This document shows positions 8,497 through 17,498 of a stretch of 39,967 nt of DNA, piece by piece. The position numbers were made by a program, and so were the translations under genes. The stretch's first letter is position 1. Each line of letters begins with the position of its first letter. The notes beneath the pieces were generated by a model. It did no database searches. It was not told the DNA's origin and worked only from the letters and a program-made list of their open reading frames with translations. The stretch is from Desulfuromonas sp. (GTDB taxonomy: Bacteria; Desulfobacterota; Desulfuromonadia; Desulfuromonadales; Geothermobacteraceae). The stretch lies in contig PKUA01000075.1 of NCBI GenBank assembly GCA_002868905.1, forward strand, positions 1 to 39,967. Reading direction: 5' to 3'.

Positions 8497-9477
8497 CTAA
8501 AGTTGAGTTTGCTCTTGGGTGGCGGCTGTTGCCGCAGGGATCGAGAAGAAGGTCTCGTAGATCACTTCACCCGTATGATTCAAACGGGTCTGCAGGCCAT
8601 CGAGGAATTCATGTAAGCCAACCGCCTTGATGTCCTCAACGGTCGTGTAGTCGATGTCCGCCAGCAGGCGGCCAAGTGCTTTTTCGGCTCGATTGGTAAA
8701 GCGACCGCGCATCGTCCCTGAAATGTTGCGCAATGAAAGTTCGGCAATGATCAGGCAGTGATGGATCGCCCGCGGAAACTCGGTGTCCAACGTCAGGAAT
8801 TCTATGATCTGATCAGGCACGACCTGACCATACCGTTTGCGGTACATCTCAAATGCACTCGCCGAGCGCAAGATCGAACCCCAAAGGATATGATCGAAGG
8901 GTGTGCCTATGTATTCAATTGAGGGCAAGAGAATAAAATATTTGACGTCGATGATACGGGCGGTCTTGTCCGCCCTTTCCAACATACGACCGAGTCGAGC
9001 AAACTGCCAGCCATCGCCATGAGTCATGGTGTTCTGCGACAGCCCGGTGAAAAGGTGACTGGCCATCATGACTTCGACGAAGAATTCGTGGGGAAGTTCA
9101 ATGTAACCGCCCCGGCGCGAAGCACCCTTGACCAGCAGGTAGAAGGTGTTGATCTGCAGCCACATCTCGGAACTGATCCATTCACGTACCGAGCGAGCGT
9201 TCTCTCTCGCCATCTGCAGGCAGGAGAGAATCGAGTTCGGGTTACGGGTATCGAAGGTCAGGAACTTGACAACGTTTTCCTCGTTGAATTCACTGTAGTG
9301 TTTTTTAAACAGCTCTTCGTCGCCGGTGGTCACGATCAACGGTTCCCACTGTTCTCCGATGCCGGTCGGCAGATCAAGGATCATGTGATAATTGGCGTCC
9401 ATGATGCGCGCCACATTTTCGGCCCGCTCAACATAACGGGCCATCCAGTACATCGATTCTGCGACACGACTCAGCAT
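8497..9477 (-). CDS. Alpha-E domain protein
   Basis: A stand-alone 326-residue alpha-E protein (DUF403, COG2307), all-helical, starting with the hallmark [20 protein letters not shown] and followed by [15 protein letters not shown]. It also carries [19 protein letters not shown] in the middle. The domain is found almost only next to circularly permuted ATP-grasp and transglutaminase genes and has no proven activity; a role as partner or scaffold of the ligase is inference. Its ATG overlaps the last codons of the ATP-grasp gene upstream (ends at 9471), and AAGGGGG lies six bases before the start, so the pair is coupled. A second alpha-E domain is fused to the other ATP-grasp protein of the cluster. 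Confidence 0.9.
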   Translation of the reverse strand: MLSRVAESMYWMARYVERAENVARIMDANYHMILDLPTGIGEQWEPLIVTTGDEELFKKHYSEFNEENVVKFLTFDTRNPNSILSCLQMARENARSVREWISSEMWLQINTFYLLVKGASRRGGYIELPHEFFVEVMMASHLFTGLSQNTMTHGDGWQFARLGRMLERADKTARIIDVKYFILLPSIEYIGTPFDHILWGSILRSASAFEMYRKRYGQVVPDQIIEFLTLDTEFPRAIHHCLIIAELSLRNISGTMRGRFTNRAEKALGRLLADIDYTTVEDIKAVGLHEFLDGLQTRLNHTGEVIYETFFSIPAATAATQEQTQL

Positions 9478-10934
9478 TGGTCGCCCCCTTCCTGCACAGA
9501 GCCCGTCTCAACGACCCAGGTGTCCTTGCTGCCACCCCCCTGGCTGGAATTGACCACCAGGGACCCTTTCTTAAGTGCAACCCGGGTCAAGCCGCCGGGC
9601 ATGACGTAGATATCCTCGCCGTAAAGGACGTAGGGCCGCAGGTCGACGTGTCGTCCCTCGAAATGATCATCAATGAGAGTCGGCACCCGTGAGAGTGCAA
9701 GCGTCGGCTGGGCGATGAAATTCCGCGGATTCGCTTTGACCTGTTCACCGTACTCCGCCCGTTCCTTTTCGCTGGCATGCGGCCCGACCAGCATACCGTA
9801 GCCACCCGACTCGCCAACTTTTTTGACCACCAGTTTGTCAAGGTTGGCCAACACGTGCTGCAAATCTTTGTCACGCCAGCAGAGATAAGTCTCGACATTG
9901 TTGAGAATCGCATCCTGATCAAGGTAGTAGCGGATCATCTCCGGTACGTAGGCGTAGACCGCCTTGTCGTCGGCGACTCCGGTGCCCGGGGCGTTGGCCA
10001 AAGCGACTCGACCGGCCCGGTAGGCCCGCATCAACCCCGGGACGCCGAGCATCGAATCGGAGCGGAACACCTCCGGATCGATAAAATCGTCATCAATCCG
10101 CCGGTAGAGAACATCGACCGGTTTCAGACCGGTCGTGGTCCGCATCATCACCCGATCGTCAACCACCACAAGGTCGCTTCCTTCGACCAGTTCGATACCC
10201 ATCTGCTGAGCGAGAAAAGAATGTTCGAAGTAGGCCGAATTGTAGACTCCCGGGGTCCAGACCGCCACTACCGGTTTCTCACGGGTTGACCGAGCCATAA
10301 ACTGCAGCAGTTTGAGAAGCCGGTTCGGATAATCGACGACCGGTGCTACTCGTGCCGCATCGAAGGCGCGCGGGAAACTACGCTTCATAACCACTCGGTT
10401 TTCAAGGACATAAGAGACACCGGACGGACAGCGTAAGTTGTCTTCAAGCACGTAGAATTTGCCGTCTCCACCACGCACCAAGTCAGTACCGGTAATGTGG
10501 CACCATATCCCCCCGGGTGGATTCAATCCGACACATTCCGGGCGGTAACCGCTCGCGGAGAGAACAAGCTCCTCCGGGATAATCCCATCCTTGAGAATTT
10601 TTTGGTCATGGTAAAGATCGTCGATGAACATGTTGAGCGCCTTGATACGCTGCTTCAACCCAGCCTCGATTTCGGCCCACTCATTCTGCGGGATAATCCG
10701 TGGCACGATATCGAAAGGGAAGATCCTCTCAGTGCCCTGCTCGTCACCGTAGACACTGAAGGTGATGCCCATCTGCAGCAGGGCTTTCTCTGCCGACTGC
10801 TGACGATACTTGAGCTCTTCGAGCGGCAGGGAATTAAAACGATCCACCACCGCCTCAACGCCAGGTCTCGGTTGAAGTTGGGAATCAAACATTTCATCGT
10901 AAAATCCGCCTGTGTCATAGGATTGAAAACGCAT
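9471..10934 (-). CDS. Circularly permuted type 2 ATP-grasp protein
   Basis: First gene of the cluster, 487 residues from the chosen start (DUF404/DUF407, COG2308). The family is predicted to form amide bonds between a carboxylate and an amine using ATP; the true substrates are unknown. Key blocks: [17 protein letters not shown] at the N-terminus, [45 protein letters not shown], and the glycine-rich [19 protein letters not shown] that should bind nucleotide, then [15 protein letters not shown] near the end. I start at the ATG at 10932-10934, preceded by GGAGAAAGG, rather than at a GTG 96 bases upstream (11028-11030) with no ribosome site; the conserved family begins at this ATG. The last bases overlap the alpha-E gene. 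Confidence 0.9.
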   Translation of the reverse strand: MRFQSYDTGGFYDEMFDSQLQPRPGVEAVVDRFNSLPLEELKYRQQSAEKALLQMGITFSVYGDEQGTERIFPFDIVPRIIPQNEWAEIEAGLKQRIKALNMFIDDLYHDQKILKDGIIPEELVLSASGYRPECVGLNPPGGIWCHITGTDLVRGGDGKFYVLEDNLRCPSGVSYVLENRVVMKRSFPRAFDAARVAPVVDYPNRLLKLLQFMARSTREKPVVAVWTPGVYNSAYFEHSFLAQQMGIELVEGSDLVVVDDRVMMRTTTGLKPVDVLYRRIDDDFIDPEVFRSDSMLGVPGLMRAYRAGRVALANAPGTGVADDKAVYAYVPEMIRYYLDQDAILNNVETYLCWRDKDLQHVLANLDKLVVKKVGESGGYGMLVGPHASEKERAEYGEQVKANPRNFIAQPTLALSRVPTLIDDHFEGRHVDLRPYVLYGEDIYVMPGGLTRVALKKGSLVVNSSQGGGSKDTWVVETGSVQEGGDQC

Positions 10935-11240
10935 TTCTAACCTTTCTCCGAATTGGGTTAATGATGCCAAATCCCTGAAAGAACCTTTTGCTCGAGCCGT
11001 TTCTTGGTCTGTCACGCCATACGTCGACACAGTGTATCACGGTGTGAACATCCCGCGACAGAAGACAGCCCTTGGCGACCGAAAAGGAGTATGCCTTTTT
11101 AACGAACGTTTGGCATTATGTATTGCAACCCAGAAGGCAAACGAACACCGGTCTCGATTCACCGACCCCCAGAGGAACCTTGTTAGATGTCTTTAGGCAC
11201 CCCCTATGTCAGTCGGAACCCTCAACGCAACTCAGGACAA
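10935..11240 (-). other. Leader region upstream of the ATP-grasp cluster
   Basis: About 300 non-coding bases between the EF-G terminator and the ATP-grasp start. The only promoter-like element I can see is CATAAT on the minus strand (11115-11120) with no good -35, which would give a leader of about 175 bases. Within that leader lies a weak AAAAGG/CCTTTT hairpin (about 11081-11100). No known riboswitch consensus was recognised. Confidence 0.3.
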
Positions 11241-11274
11241 ACAAAAAAAGGCCCGCACCGTCTCCGGCCAGGCC
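11241..11274 (-). terminator. Intrinsic terminator after the EF-G gene
   Basis: On the minus strand GGCCTGGCCG, a GAGA tetraloop and CGGTGCGGGCC form a ten-pair stem with one bulged base and two G-T pairs, followed directly by seven T residues. It sits 30 bases beyond the EF-G stop codon and upstream of the ATP-grasp cluster on the same strand, so it separates the two transcription units. Confidence 0.8.
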
Positions 11275-11303
11275 ATTTGCATATCGAGATGCACTGGTTA
11301 CGC

Positions 11304-13367
11304 TCAGCCCAAGCCGTAGCGCGTCTGAACCTCGGCCGGGGCCGGTTCGAAATGAGAGAACTCCATGGTGAAGGTCCCCCTGCCATGGGTCGCGCTGCGT
11401 AGTTCGGTCATGTAACCGAACATCTCGGAGAGCGGCACCCGGGCATCAACAACCTCGGCTCCGCTCAGGGAGCGCATCCCGGTCACCTGCCCCCGTTTCT
11501 GCTGCAGACCGCTGAGAACCTTGCCGGTGTTTTCACCGGGAGCGAGGATCTCCAACTCCATCACCGGTTCATAAAGCACCGAGCCGGCTTTGCGCACAGC
11601 CATGGCGACACCGCGCTGGGCCGCAGCCATGAGTCCTGTTTCGGTCGTTTCGCCTTGAACAACAGGGATTTCGGTCACCTCGATGGCCAGATCGCACAGA
11701 GGGAAACCGCTGGCCGGTCCCGCCTTGGCAGCCTGGGTCAGGCTGCTGGTCACGGCTTCACGCCATTCCTCGGGAAGACTCTCTTGTTCCGGCACGTCAA
11801 CCAGAACTCCGCTGCTGCGCCCGGTCGGCCGCAGGGTCAGGCTGATCTCGCCATGCTGCACTTTCCCCTCAGCTTCGCGCTGGAAAATTTCACGGTGCTG
11901 TACGGTGTTGCGAATCGCTTCACGATAGACCACCTGGGGCCGTCCGACCTGGACCGCCACACCGAAATCATCGGCCAGCCGCTTGATCAGCACTTCGAGA
12001 TGCAACTCACCCATCCCCGACAGGATCGTCTGCCCGGTTTCAGCATCCTCGTGCACCCGGAAGGTCGGATCCTCCCACTGCAATTTCTCAAGAACGACCG
12101 GCAGCTTGTCACGATCCTCCAGCCCTTTCGGCTCAACGGCGATTGAGACCACCGGCTCGGGGATATCCAACCCGGACAGAACCAGAGGCTGGTCAACTGT
12201 CGCCAGGGTATCGCCGGTCAACGCCTCTTTGAGGCCGGCCGCCGCGACAATCTCACCGGCGCCGGCAATATCAAGCCTCTCGCGCTTGTGGGAATGCATA
12301 CGGAACAAGCGGGCGACCTTCTCCTGGCAATCCTGGGTGCTGTTGAAGACGGTGTCTCCGGGCCGCAAGGTTCCGGCGTAGATGCGGAGATAAGTCAGCT
12401 TGCGCCCCTCGTCAGCCATGACTTTAAAGGCAAGGGCACAAAACGGCGCAGCGGCATCGCAAGGGACTTCGGCCATTTCATCCGGTTTGTGTAACGGGTG
12501 AGCCTGAGGGGGAGTGACATCGGCGGGCGACGGAAGATAAGCGCCGACCGCATCCAGCAACGGCTGAATGCCCCGATTACGCAAAGCGGAGCCGAGCAGA
12601 ATCGGAGACAGGCGGCAGCCGAGCACCCCTTTCCGAACCGCTCGTCGAATCTGCTCGGGCGTTATCTCTTCCCCTTCCAGCAGCGCAGCGAGAAGATCAT
12701 CGTCCTCATCGGCAATCGCCTCCAGAAGTGCTTCCCGGGCCACGGCGACGTCCTCTTCCAATTCCGCAGGGATATCTTCGACGATGACAGTCTGCCCCTG
12801 ATCCGCTTCATCAAACCGCAGCAAGCGCTGCTCGACCAGATCAACCACGCCGGTAAAATCTGCTTCCAGTCCCGTTGGCAACTGCAACAACACCGGATTG
12901 GCGGCGAGGCGCTGTCGCATCTGTTCAAGCACCGCCTGGTAATCGGCACCGATCCGGTCAAGCTTGTTGATCAGGCAGATACGCGGCACGCGATAACGGT
13001 CGGCCTGGCGCCAGACCGATTCGGATTGGGGCTGCACCCCTTCAACCGCCGAGAAGATCGCGACAGCGCCATCCAGTACCCGCAAGGAGCGCTCGACCTC
13101 GATGGTGAAATCGATGTGTCCGGGAGTATCGATCAGGTTGATCCAGAACTCTCCCCAACGACAGCTGGTGGCCGAGGCGGTAATGGTAATTCCCCGCTGC
13201 CGCTCCTGGTCCATCCAGTCCATGGTCGCCGATCCGTCATGAACCTCCCCCATGCGATGGAGTTCGCCGGTGTAGTAGAGCATTCGCTCCGAGACCGTGG
13301 TCTTCCCCGCATCGATATGGGAGATGATGCCGATATTACGCACCTTGTCGAGACGGTGGAAACTCAT
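11304..13367 (-). CDS. Elongation factor G paralogue (EF-G-like translational GTPase)
   Basis: A 687-residue protein with full EF-G layout: GTPase domain with HIDAGKTT (17-24), [14 protein letters not shown] and NKLD; domain II; domain III ([16 protein letters not shown]); domains IV and V ending [23 protein letters not shown] moves tRNA and mRNA on the ribosome after peptide transfer. The G1 motif reads [11 protein letters not shown] rather than the [11 protein letters not shown] usual in the main bacterial EF-G, and no rpsL, rpsG or tuf genes are next to it, so it is probably a second copy (EF-G2 type) instead of the housekeeping gene. The ATG overlaps the stop of the 613-residue gene upstream, so both are translationally coupled. 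A good terminator follows. Confidence 0.85.
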   Translation of the reverse strand: MSFHRLDKVRNIGIISHIDAGKTTVSERMLYYTGELHRMGEVHDGSATMDWMDQERQRGITITASATSCRWGEFWINLIDTPGHIDFTIEVERSLRVLDGAVAIFSAVEGVQPQSESVWRQADRYRVPRICLINKLDRIGADYQAVLEQMRQRLAANPVLLQLPTGLEADFTGVVDLVEQRLLRFDEADQGQTVIVEDIPAELEEDVAVAREALLEAIADEDDDLLAALLEGEEITPEQIRRAVRKGVLGCRLSPILLGSALRNRGIQPLLDAVGAYLPSPADVTPPQAHPLHKPDEMAEVPCDAAAPFCALAFKVMADEGRKLTYLRIYAGTLRPGDTVFNSTQDCQEKVARLFRMHSHKRERLDIAGAGEIVAAAGLKEALTGDTLATVDQPLVLSGLDIPEPVVSIAVEPKGLEDRDKLPVVLEKLQWEDPTFRVHEDAETGQTILSGMGELHLEVLIKRLADDFGVAVQVGRPQVVYREAIRNTVQHREIFQREAEGKVQHGEISLTLRPTGRSSGVLVDVPEQESLPEEWREAVTSSLTQAAKAGPASGFPLCDLAIEVTEIPVVQGETTETGLMAAAQRGVAMAVRKAGSVLYEPVMELEILAPGENTGKVLSGLQQKRGQVTGMRSLSGAEVVDARVPLSEMFGYMTELRSATHGRGTFTMEFSHFEPAPAEVQTRYGLG

Positions 13368-15205
13368 GCGAAAGCGACCTTCCCTTCCTCGCTCCCCTTG
13401 CGAATCTGCTGCAAACGCTCCGGGTCAAGCTGATGGAGTTCGAAGTATTCCCTTTCGAGCTCCTCGATGTAGAAACGATCGAGGCCACTGTTGTCGAGGA
13501 AGTCTTCCCGCAGAGCGGTATTGCCTTTCGTGATCACCTCCGGCAGCAGGGAATGCAGATAGATCGCCTCCTTTTTGATGTTGACCACCACCTTGTTGAA
13601 CAGCTCCTTCGGGATATCCTGTTCAATGGTCCCCTTGGACCGGAGGTCGGCCTCGACTTCGAGGCGGAGTTCTTCCTGTTCGCGACTCGTCGTGTAACGG
13701 GAGTAAAGATTGCGAATACGTTCCTTGACCACGTCGAGCAGGACCCGGTAGAGCTGCTCCTCAATCTGGATGGAGGTGACCTCGGCGACCAGTCCGTCGA
13801 TGGTCTTGCTGCCGTCGGCGATCGCCGCGAGCCCTTCGTGCAACGTCACCAGCTTTCTACGGCCGTAGCGACCGAGATACTTGTTGCCGAGCAATGACTT
13901 GAAAAACAGGTCATAAAACAAACCGGTCGAAAGTTCTTCAAACGCCTGGCGGCTACCGAGCAGGGATCGAACAAGTTGTTCACCGAAAGAGACCGACTCC
14001 ATGAAAGCAAGCTGGCTGATGTGCGCAGAGGTCGAATCAAACCGGTCGAAAAAGGTCACGATCTGCGAAAAGCTCTCCAGCAGGGCGATGTCGGCACCAT
14101 CACGGATCTTCTCATCGCACGCTTTGCCGGTCTCGAGCAGGATCTGTTCGAATACGTGGTCCCGGTTGTCGCTTGCCTGCTGCTTGGCCCGTAGCAGGCG
14201 GATCATATCGTCATGGTTGATCCCGGAATCGATCTGGTGCTCATGCAGCAGTACCCCTTCGAGAATCTGCCGCGTTTCGGCCAGGTAATCCTGCTCATCG
14301 AGATGAACCAGCTTGTCGTGCCGCAACATCTCGTCGAGGGTGAAAAACAGGGCAACCGGGATTTTATTCCGGACCGACAGGGTCTTCAGCCGGGTCAACC
14401 GGGCATTCTCCGTCGCGGTGATGCTACCGCGCAGATTGCAGTCGATCAGGATATTTTTATATTCGTCGACGATACGCCGGTTGTCCGGATGCTTATACAT
14501 CACATCAATCCGGATTCTCTCCTGCTGATAACGGTCGATATCGAGTTCGGCGGCGAGCTGGTTCAGCTCCTCCTGCGCCGTCTCGGACAAGGTTTTTTCC
14601 GGCAGGTAATAATGGCTGAATGCATCGAAAAAACTGCGATGTTTCTTATGAACCAGGCAGACCAGGTAGAGGGAAAACCTGTCCGAGAGGAGATCACCCA
14701 ACTCGGCGATCAACTCGGTGGTCGAGTCCATCCCGACATTGACGGAGCGTTTCAACCGTTTCCCGAGAAGGCGCAGGATGTCCTCCTGCTGGGCTTGCCG
14801 ACCACGCTGCAGATCTCCGGAAAGAAAGAACAGGTAATTGCAGACGGCATTGCCGTCGAAAAAGAGGGTTTCGTAGCTCTGCCCGCCATCGGTCCGCTGG
14901 GTAAAGACCAGCTCATTCTCCTGGTAGGTGGCCCCGTAGAGTACCAGACGGTTGCGCACATCCCCCTTGGCGAGGTCGGACAAGGGCTGCTCCACCCCGA
15001 ACATGTATTCGCAGAAGGTACCGCCGTTGCCGCGATGTTGAAACCCGTCGCTGTCAAGGACCAGCTCGCTTCCCCCTGAGAAGAGACGCAACTTTTCATC
15101 GCCAGGCTCATAAAAGTAGCCGCGATAAATGTCGTGCGCCGCACCGGAGGCGAAGTATTCGATGGTTTCGTTGATATGTCCGTGGAGACGGATTTCCTGA
15201 AACAT
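13364..15205 (-). CDS. Conserved hypothetical protein (possibly TIGR04442 family)
   Basis: A 613-residue soluble protein with no signal peptide or membrane segment. I do not recognise a catalytic motif. It begins [20 protein letters not shown] and is strongly charged and helix-rich in the second half (for example [20 protein letters not shown]), ending [15 protein letters not shown]-like. Size and style fit a family I remember as TIGR04442, found in Geobacter relatives, but this is memory, not a search. GAGGA lies just before the ATG. A promoter-like pair lies at 15248-15275. The gene overlaps the EF-G paralogue by four bases (ATGA), suggesting a shared function linked to that GTPase. Confidence is high that it is a gene, low for family. 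Confidence 0.7.
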   Translation of the reverse strand: MFQEIRLHGHINETIEYFASGAAHDIYRGYFYEPGDEKLRLFSGGSELVLDSDGFQHRGNGGTFCEYMFGVEQPLSDLAKGDVRNRLVLYGATYQENELVFTQRTDGGQSYETLFFDGNAVCNYLFFLSGDLQRGRQAQQEDILRLLGKRLKRSVNVGMDSTTELIAELGDLLSDRFSLYLVCLVHKKHRSFFDAFSHYYLPEKTLSETAQEELNQLAAELDIDRYQQERIRIDVMYKHPDNRRIVDEYKNILIDCNLRGSITATENARLTRLKTLSVRNKIPVALFFTLDEMLRHDKLVHLDEQDYLAETRQILEGVLLHEHQIDSGINHDDMIRLLRAKQQASDNRDHVFEQILLETGKACDEKIRDGADIALLESFSQIVTFFDRFDSTSAHISQLAFMESVSFGEQLVRSLLGSRQAFEELSTGLFYDLFFKSLLGNKYLGRYGRRKLVTLHEGLAAIADGSKTIDGLVAEVTSIQIEEQLYRVLLDVVKERIRNLYSRYTTSREQEELRLEVEADLRSKGTIEQDIPKELFNKVVVNIKKEAIYLHSLLPEVITKGNTALREDFLDNSGLDRFYIEELEREYFELHQLDPERLQQIRKGSEEGKVAFA

Positions 15206-15247
15206 GTTCCTCGCTCGTCACTGTTCAGGGGGAAAACAGCCTATTAT

Positions 15248-15275
15248 CTTATCGCTTAAACACAATTCATATCAA
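15248..15275 (-). promoter_or_regulatory. Candidate sigma-70 promoter for the 613-residue protein / EF-G operon
   Basis: On the minus strand TTGATA (15275-15270, five of six) and GATAAG (15253-15248, four of six) are 16 bases apart, with a further GATAAT at 15248-15243. The site lies about 45 bases before the ATG at 15205 in the gap after the metallo-hydrolase gene. Confidence 0.45.
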
Positions 15276-15285
15276 GCACTTTGGG

Positions 15286-16080
15286 TCACTTCACCTCAAT
15301 CACCTGCCCGTCATAGGCGAACTCGACTCCCTCCGGAAGCCGTTGACTGTCGCGCCGATGGGCGACTTCGTGATTCAGGTGCGTCAGGATGACACGCTTG
15401 ATCCCGAGACTGTTCGCGCAGGCCACCGCCTCCGGGATATTGAAATGGGTCGTGTGCGGACGCCAGCGAAGCCCGTCGATCACCAGGGTCGATATCCCTC
15501 TCAACAACTCACGGGAAGAGTCAGGCAAACCGCTGCAATCGGTCAGGTAGGCGAAGGGGCCGAAGCGGAAGCCGTAGGCCTCGCCCCGACCATGTTGCAA
15601 AAGGACAGGCGTGATGGGCAGGCCGCAAACCTCGAACGGTCCGTCAAAGGTGTTCAAGCTCAATTCCGGCCGGTACCCCTCACCATCCCCTGCACAGAAG
15701 ATGTATGGGAAAACCCGCCGAAGATGGTTCTCGGCCATCGCGGAGGCATAAACGGGGATCGGCCCATCGTGATGTCGATTGAAGGGGCGCAAATCATCGA
15801 TGCCGTGGAGGTGATCGGCGTGAGTATGGGTGAACAGGACGGCATCGATCCTCCGAATGTTCTCCCGTAACGCCTGCTGGCGCAGATCAGTCGAGGCATC
15901 GATGAGAATCGACTTCCCCCGCCACGAAACCAGGGCGCTGCAGCGGGTCCGTTGGTCGCAAGGATCGATCGAAGCACAGACTGCGCAATCGCAGCCAGGC
16001 ATCGGCACTCCGGGACTTCCACCGGAGCCAAGAATGATTACGGACAAAGAGTCCGAATTTTCCGATAAGACAGCTGCCAT
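15286..16080 (-). CDS. MBL-fold metallo-hydrolase, PhnP-like
   Basis: A 264-residue metallo-beta-lactamase fold enzyme. The metal site HxHxDH is at 85-90 (FTHTHADHLHG). A Cys cluster PGCDCAVC (Cys30, Cys32, Cys35) matches the structural zinc site of PhnP-type cyclic phosphodiesterases, with a late HLNHEVAH segment supplying further histidines. It opens with VIILGSGGSPGVPMPGC, the usual family start. PhnP hydrolyses cyclic phosphate diesters in phosphonate use; no phn genes are nearby, so the substrate here is unknown. It is transcribed divergently from the gene at 16189 and lies directly upstream of the 613-residue protein/EF-G pair on the same strand. Confidence 0.82.
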   Translation of the reverse strand: MAAVLSENSDSLSVIILGSGGSPGVPMPGCDCAVCASIDPCDQRTRCSALVSWRGKSILIDASTDLRQQALRENIRRIDAVLFTHTHADHLHGIDDLRPFNRHHDGPIPVYASAMAENHLRRVFPYIFCAGDGEGYRPELSLNTFDGPFEVCGLPITPVLLQHGRGEAYGFRFGPFAYLTDCSGLPDSSRELLRGISTLVIDGLRWRPHTTHFNIPEAVACANSLGIKRVILTHLNHEVAHRRDSQRLPEGVEFAYDGQVIEVK

Positions 16081-16121
16081 CAGTCATCAATCCATTTCGC
16101 CAACGTGCTCCCGGTGCGAGG

Positions 16122-16151
16122 TTGTGCCGAACCCCCTTCCGGGCATACTAT
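16122..16151 (+). promoter_or_regulatory. Candidate sigma-70 promoter
   Basis: TTGTGC (16122-16127) and TACTAT (16146-16151, five of six) are separated by 18 bases. They lie about 38 bases before the ATG at 16189, in the 108-base divergent gap. Confidence 0.45.
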
Positions 16152-16188
16152 GGTTGAAAAGGAACCCGAATAATCGACCCGAGGAACC

Positions 16189-17490
16189 ATGCCGGCACCC
16201 GAAACCGTTCCGAAACTTTTTCTCAACCGGTTTACGGTTGACAAAAATGCTCCCTTCAGCCGTTACCTCAACCGACTCGAAGTCGAAATCGGCCGTGAGG
16301 ATTACCGGCAGCTCAAGCGCGTCGAACTGCTGGAGGCCCCACTCCCGCCGGGGCGGTTCTCCGAAATGGAGGAGCTGACGGAACGGATTCTCGATTCGAC
16401 CCAGAATCTCTACAACCGGGACCTGCTGCAAAATCTTCAGATCCGGATCTATCTCGAACCGGAGACATATCGCATCTACTACCGGTTACCCGACAAGACC
16501 GTCTGTTTCCGTCCGCACTGGAGAGAGACGACTCTGCAGCATTTCTTCAACACCTTACCGACCGCGACAACCGATTGGCAGGATTGCGGAAGACAACTCC
16601 CGGGGTTCTCGGTCCGCTACCTGCACGACGAAAGCGGTGGTGCACTGTTGCTCCGCCGTGGCGAACATCGTCCGGACCTGCCATTGCTCACCGCGACCCA
16701 CGGGCCTTACGATCCCCACACCCTGGAAGTGACCCTGTTATTGCTCGCCAGGGACTGTGGCGATACTGCGCTGATCAATCTCGGCTTTGCCGGCAGGGAG
16801 CCTTTGGCAGACGAAAGCCTTGCGCTTTTACGTGCCTGGGGGATTGACCTCAACCCGAGCAACATCGATGTCATTTATCCCTATGTCGACCGGGATGGCC
16901 ACCCCTACTGCTACAAGATGGAACGAAACCTCGGCAGGCTGGTGGCGGAACTCGAAAGGCCCACCCCCGAACTCCTGCTCGACATCCATGGCTGTGTCGG
17001 TACCAGCCAGGAGGACCACCGGATTATCGTCGGGCTCGGCGGTCTCCCCCCGTACCCGGTGATCGATCAGCTTGGGCGACTCGAACAGTCGGGGGAGACA
17101 ACCCTTCTTTTCCCGCATCGTGCCCTGACCCACGGACTCTCGTTTATCCGGGAGCTCTCCGATGAAATCTACCTGCAACTCTGCTGTCAGCCCGACCAGT
17201 GCTACCAGTTCGCAGTCCTCGGCCGACTCCAGATGGTCGGCCGCAAAATCTCGCCAAAACAGGATGTTGCCAGCCTGCTGGAGGGGGAAGAGCGATGCTA
17301 CCTCCCCCGGGAAAATATCCGTTGGCTCCCCGGAGCCGGCGCCAATGCCCTGCAACGTCTCGAAGCACGGAAGCTGCAACGGGACCTGCTGTGTCTTCAT
17401 GTCGAAATACCGACGAACATCAGGCGCAACATGGTATTGAAATACCGCGAGCTCCAAATCGATTCAAGCCTGGCCGCAAGCAGCCTCTAG
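16189..17490 (+). CDS. Hypothetical protein, possible zinc-dependent hydrolase
   Basis: A 433-residue soluble protein with a good start (GAGG five bases before ATG). I do not recognise the family. What can be seen: an N-terminal helical region to about 110, then a segment LLTATHGPYDPHTLEV with His171, Asp175 and Glu180, and LLLDIHGCVGTSQEDH with Asp265 and His267. The pair of a His-Gly motif after a strand and a later D-I-H-G resembles the metal-binding layout of N-formylglutamate amidohydrolase and M14 carboxypeptidase folds. YPYVDRDGHPYCYKMERN lies between them. This is a suggestion from motif shape only. It stands alone on the plus strand, with the RDD gene converging eight bases beyond its stop. 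Confidence 0.65.
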   Translation: MPAPETVPKLFLNRFTVDKNAPFSRYLNRLEVEIGREDYRQLKRVELLEAPLPPGRFSEMEELTERILDSTQNLYNRDLLQNLQIRIYLEPETYRIYYRLPDKTVCFRPHWRETTLQHFFNTLPTATTDWQDCGRQLPGFSVRYLHDESGGALLLRRGEHRPDLPLLTATHGPYDPHTLEVTLLLLARDCGDTALINLGFAGREPLADESLALLRAWGIDLNPSNIDVIYPYVDRDGHPYCYKMERNLGRLVAELERPTPELLLDIHGCVGTSQEDHRIIVGLGGLPPYPVIDQLGRLEQSGETTLLFPHRALTHGLSFIRELSDEIYLQLCCQPDQCYQFAVLGRLQMVGRKISPKQDVASLLEGEERCYLPRENIRWLPGAGANALQRLEARKLQRDLLCLHVEIPTNIRRNMVLKYRELQIDSSLAASSL

Positions 17491-17498
17491 ACGGCCGA

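Noticed and set aside
11028-11030. Upstream GTG start for the first ATP-grasp gene
   Set aside because: No ribosome site precedes it, and the conserved family sequence begins at the ATG at 10932-10934, which has GGAGAAAGG upstream.
11111-11126. Sigma-54-like TGGCA...TTGCA on the plus strand
   Set aside because: The GG and GC are 11 rather than 10 bases apart, and no plus-strand gene follows.
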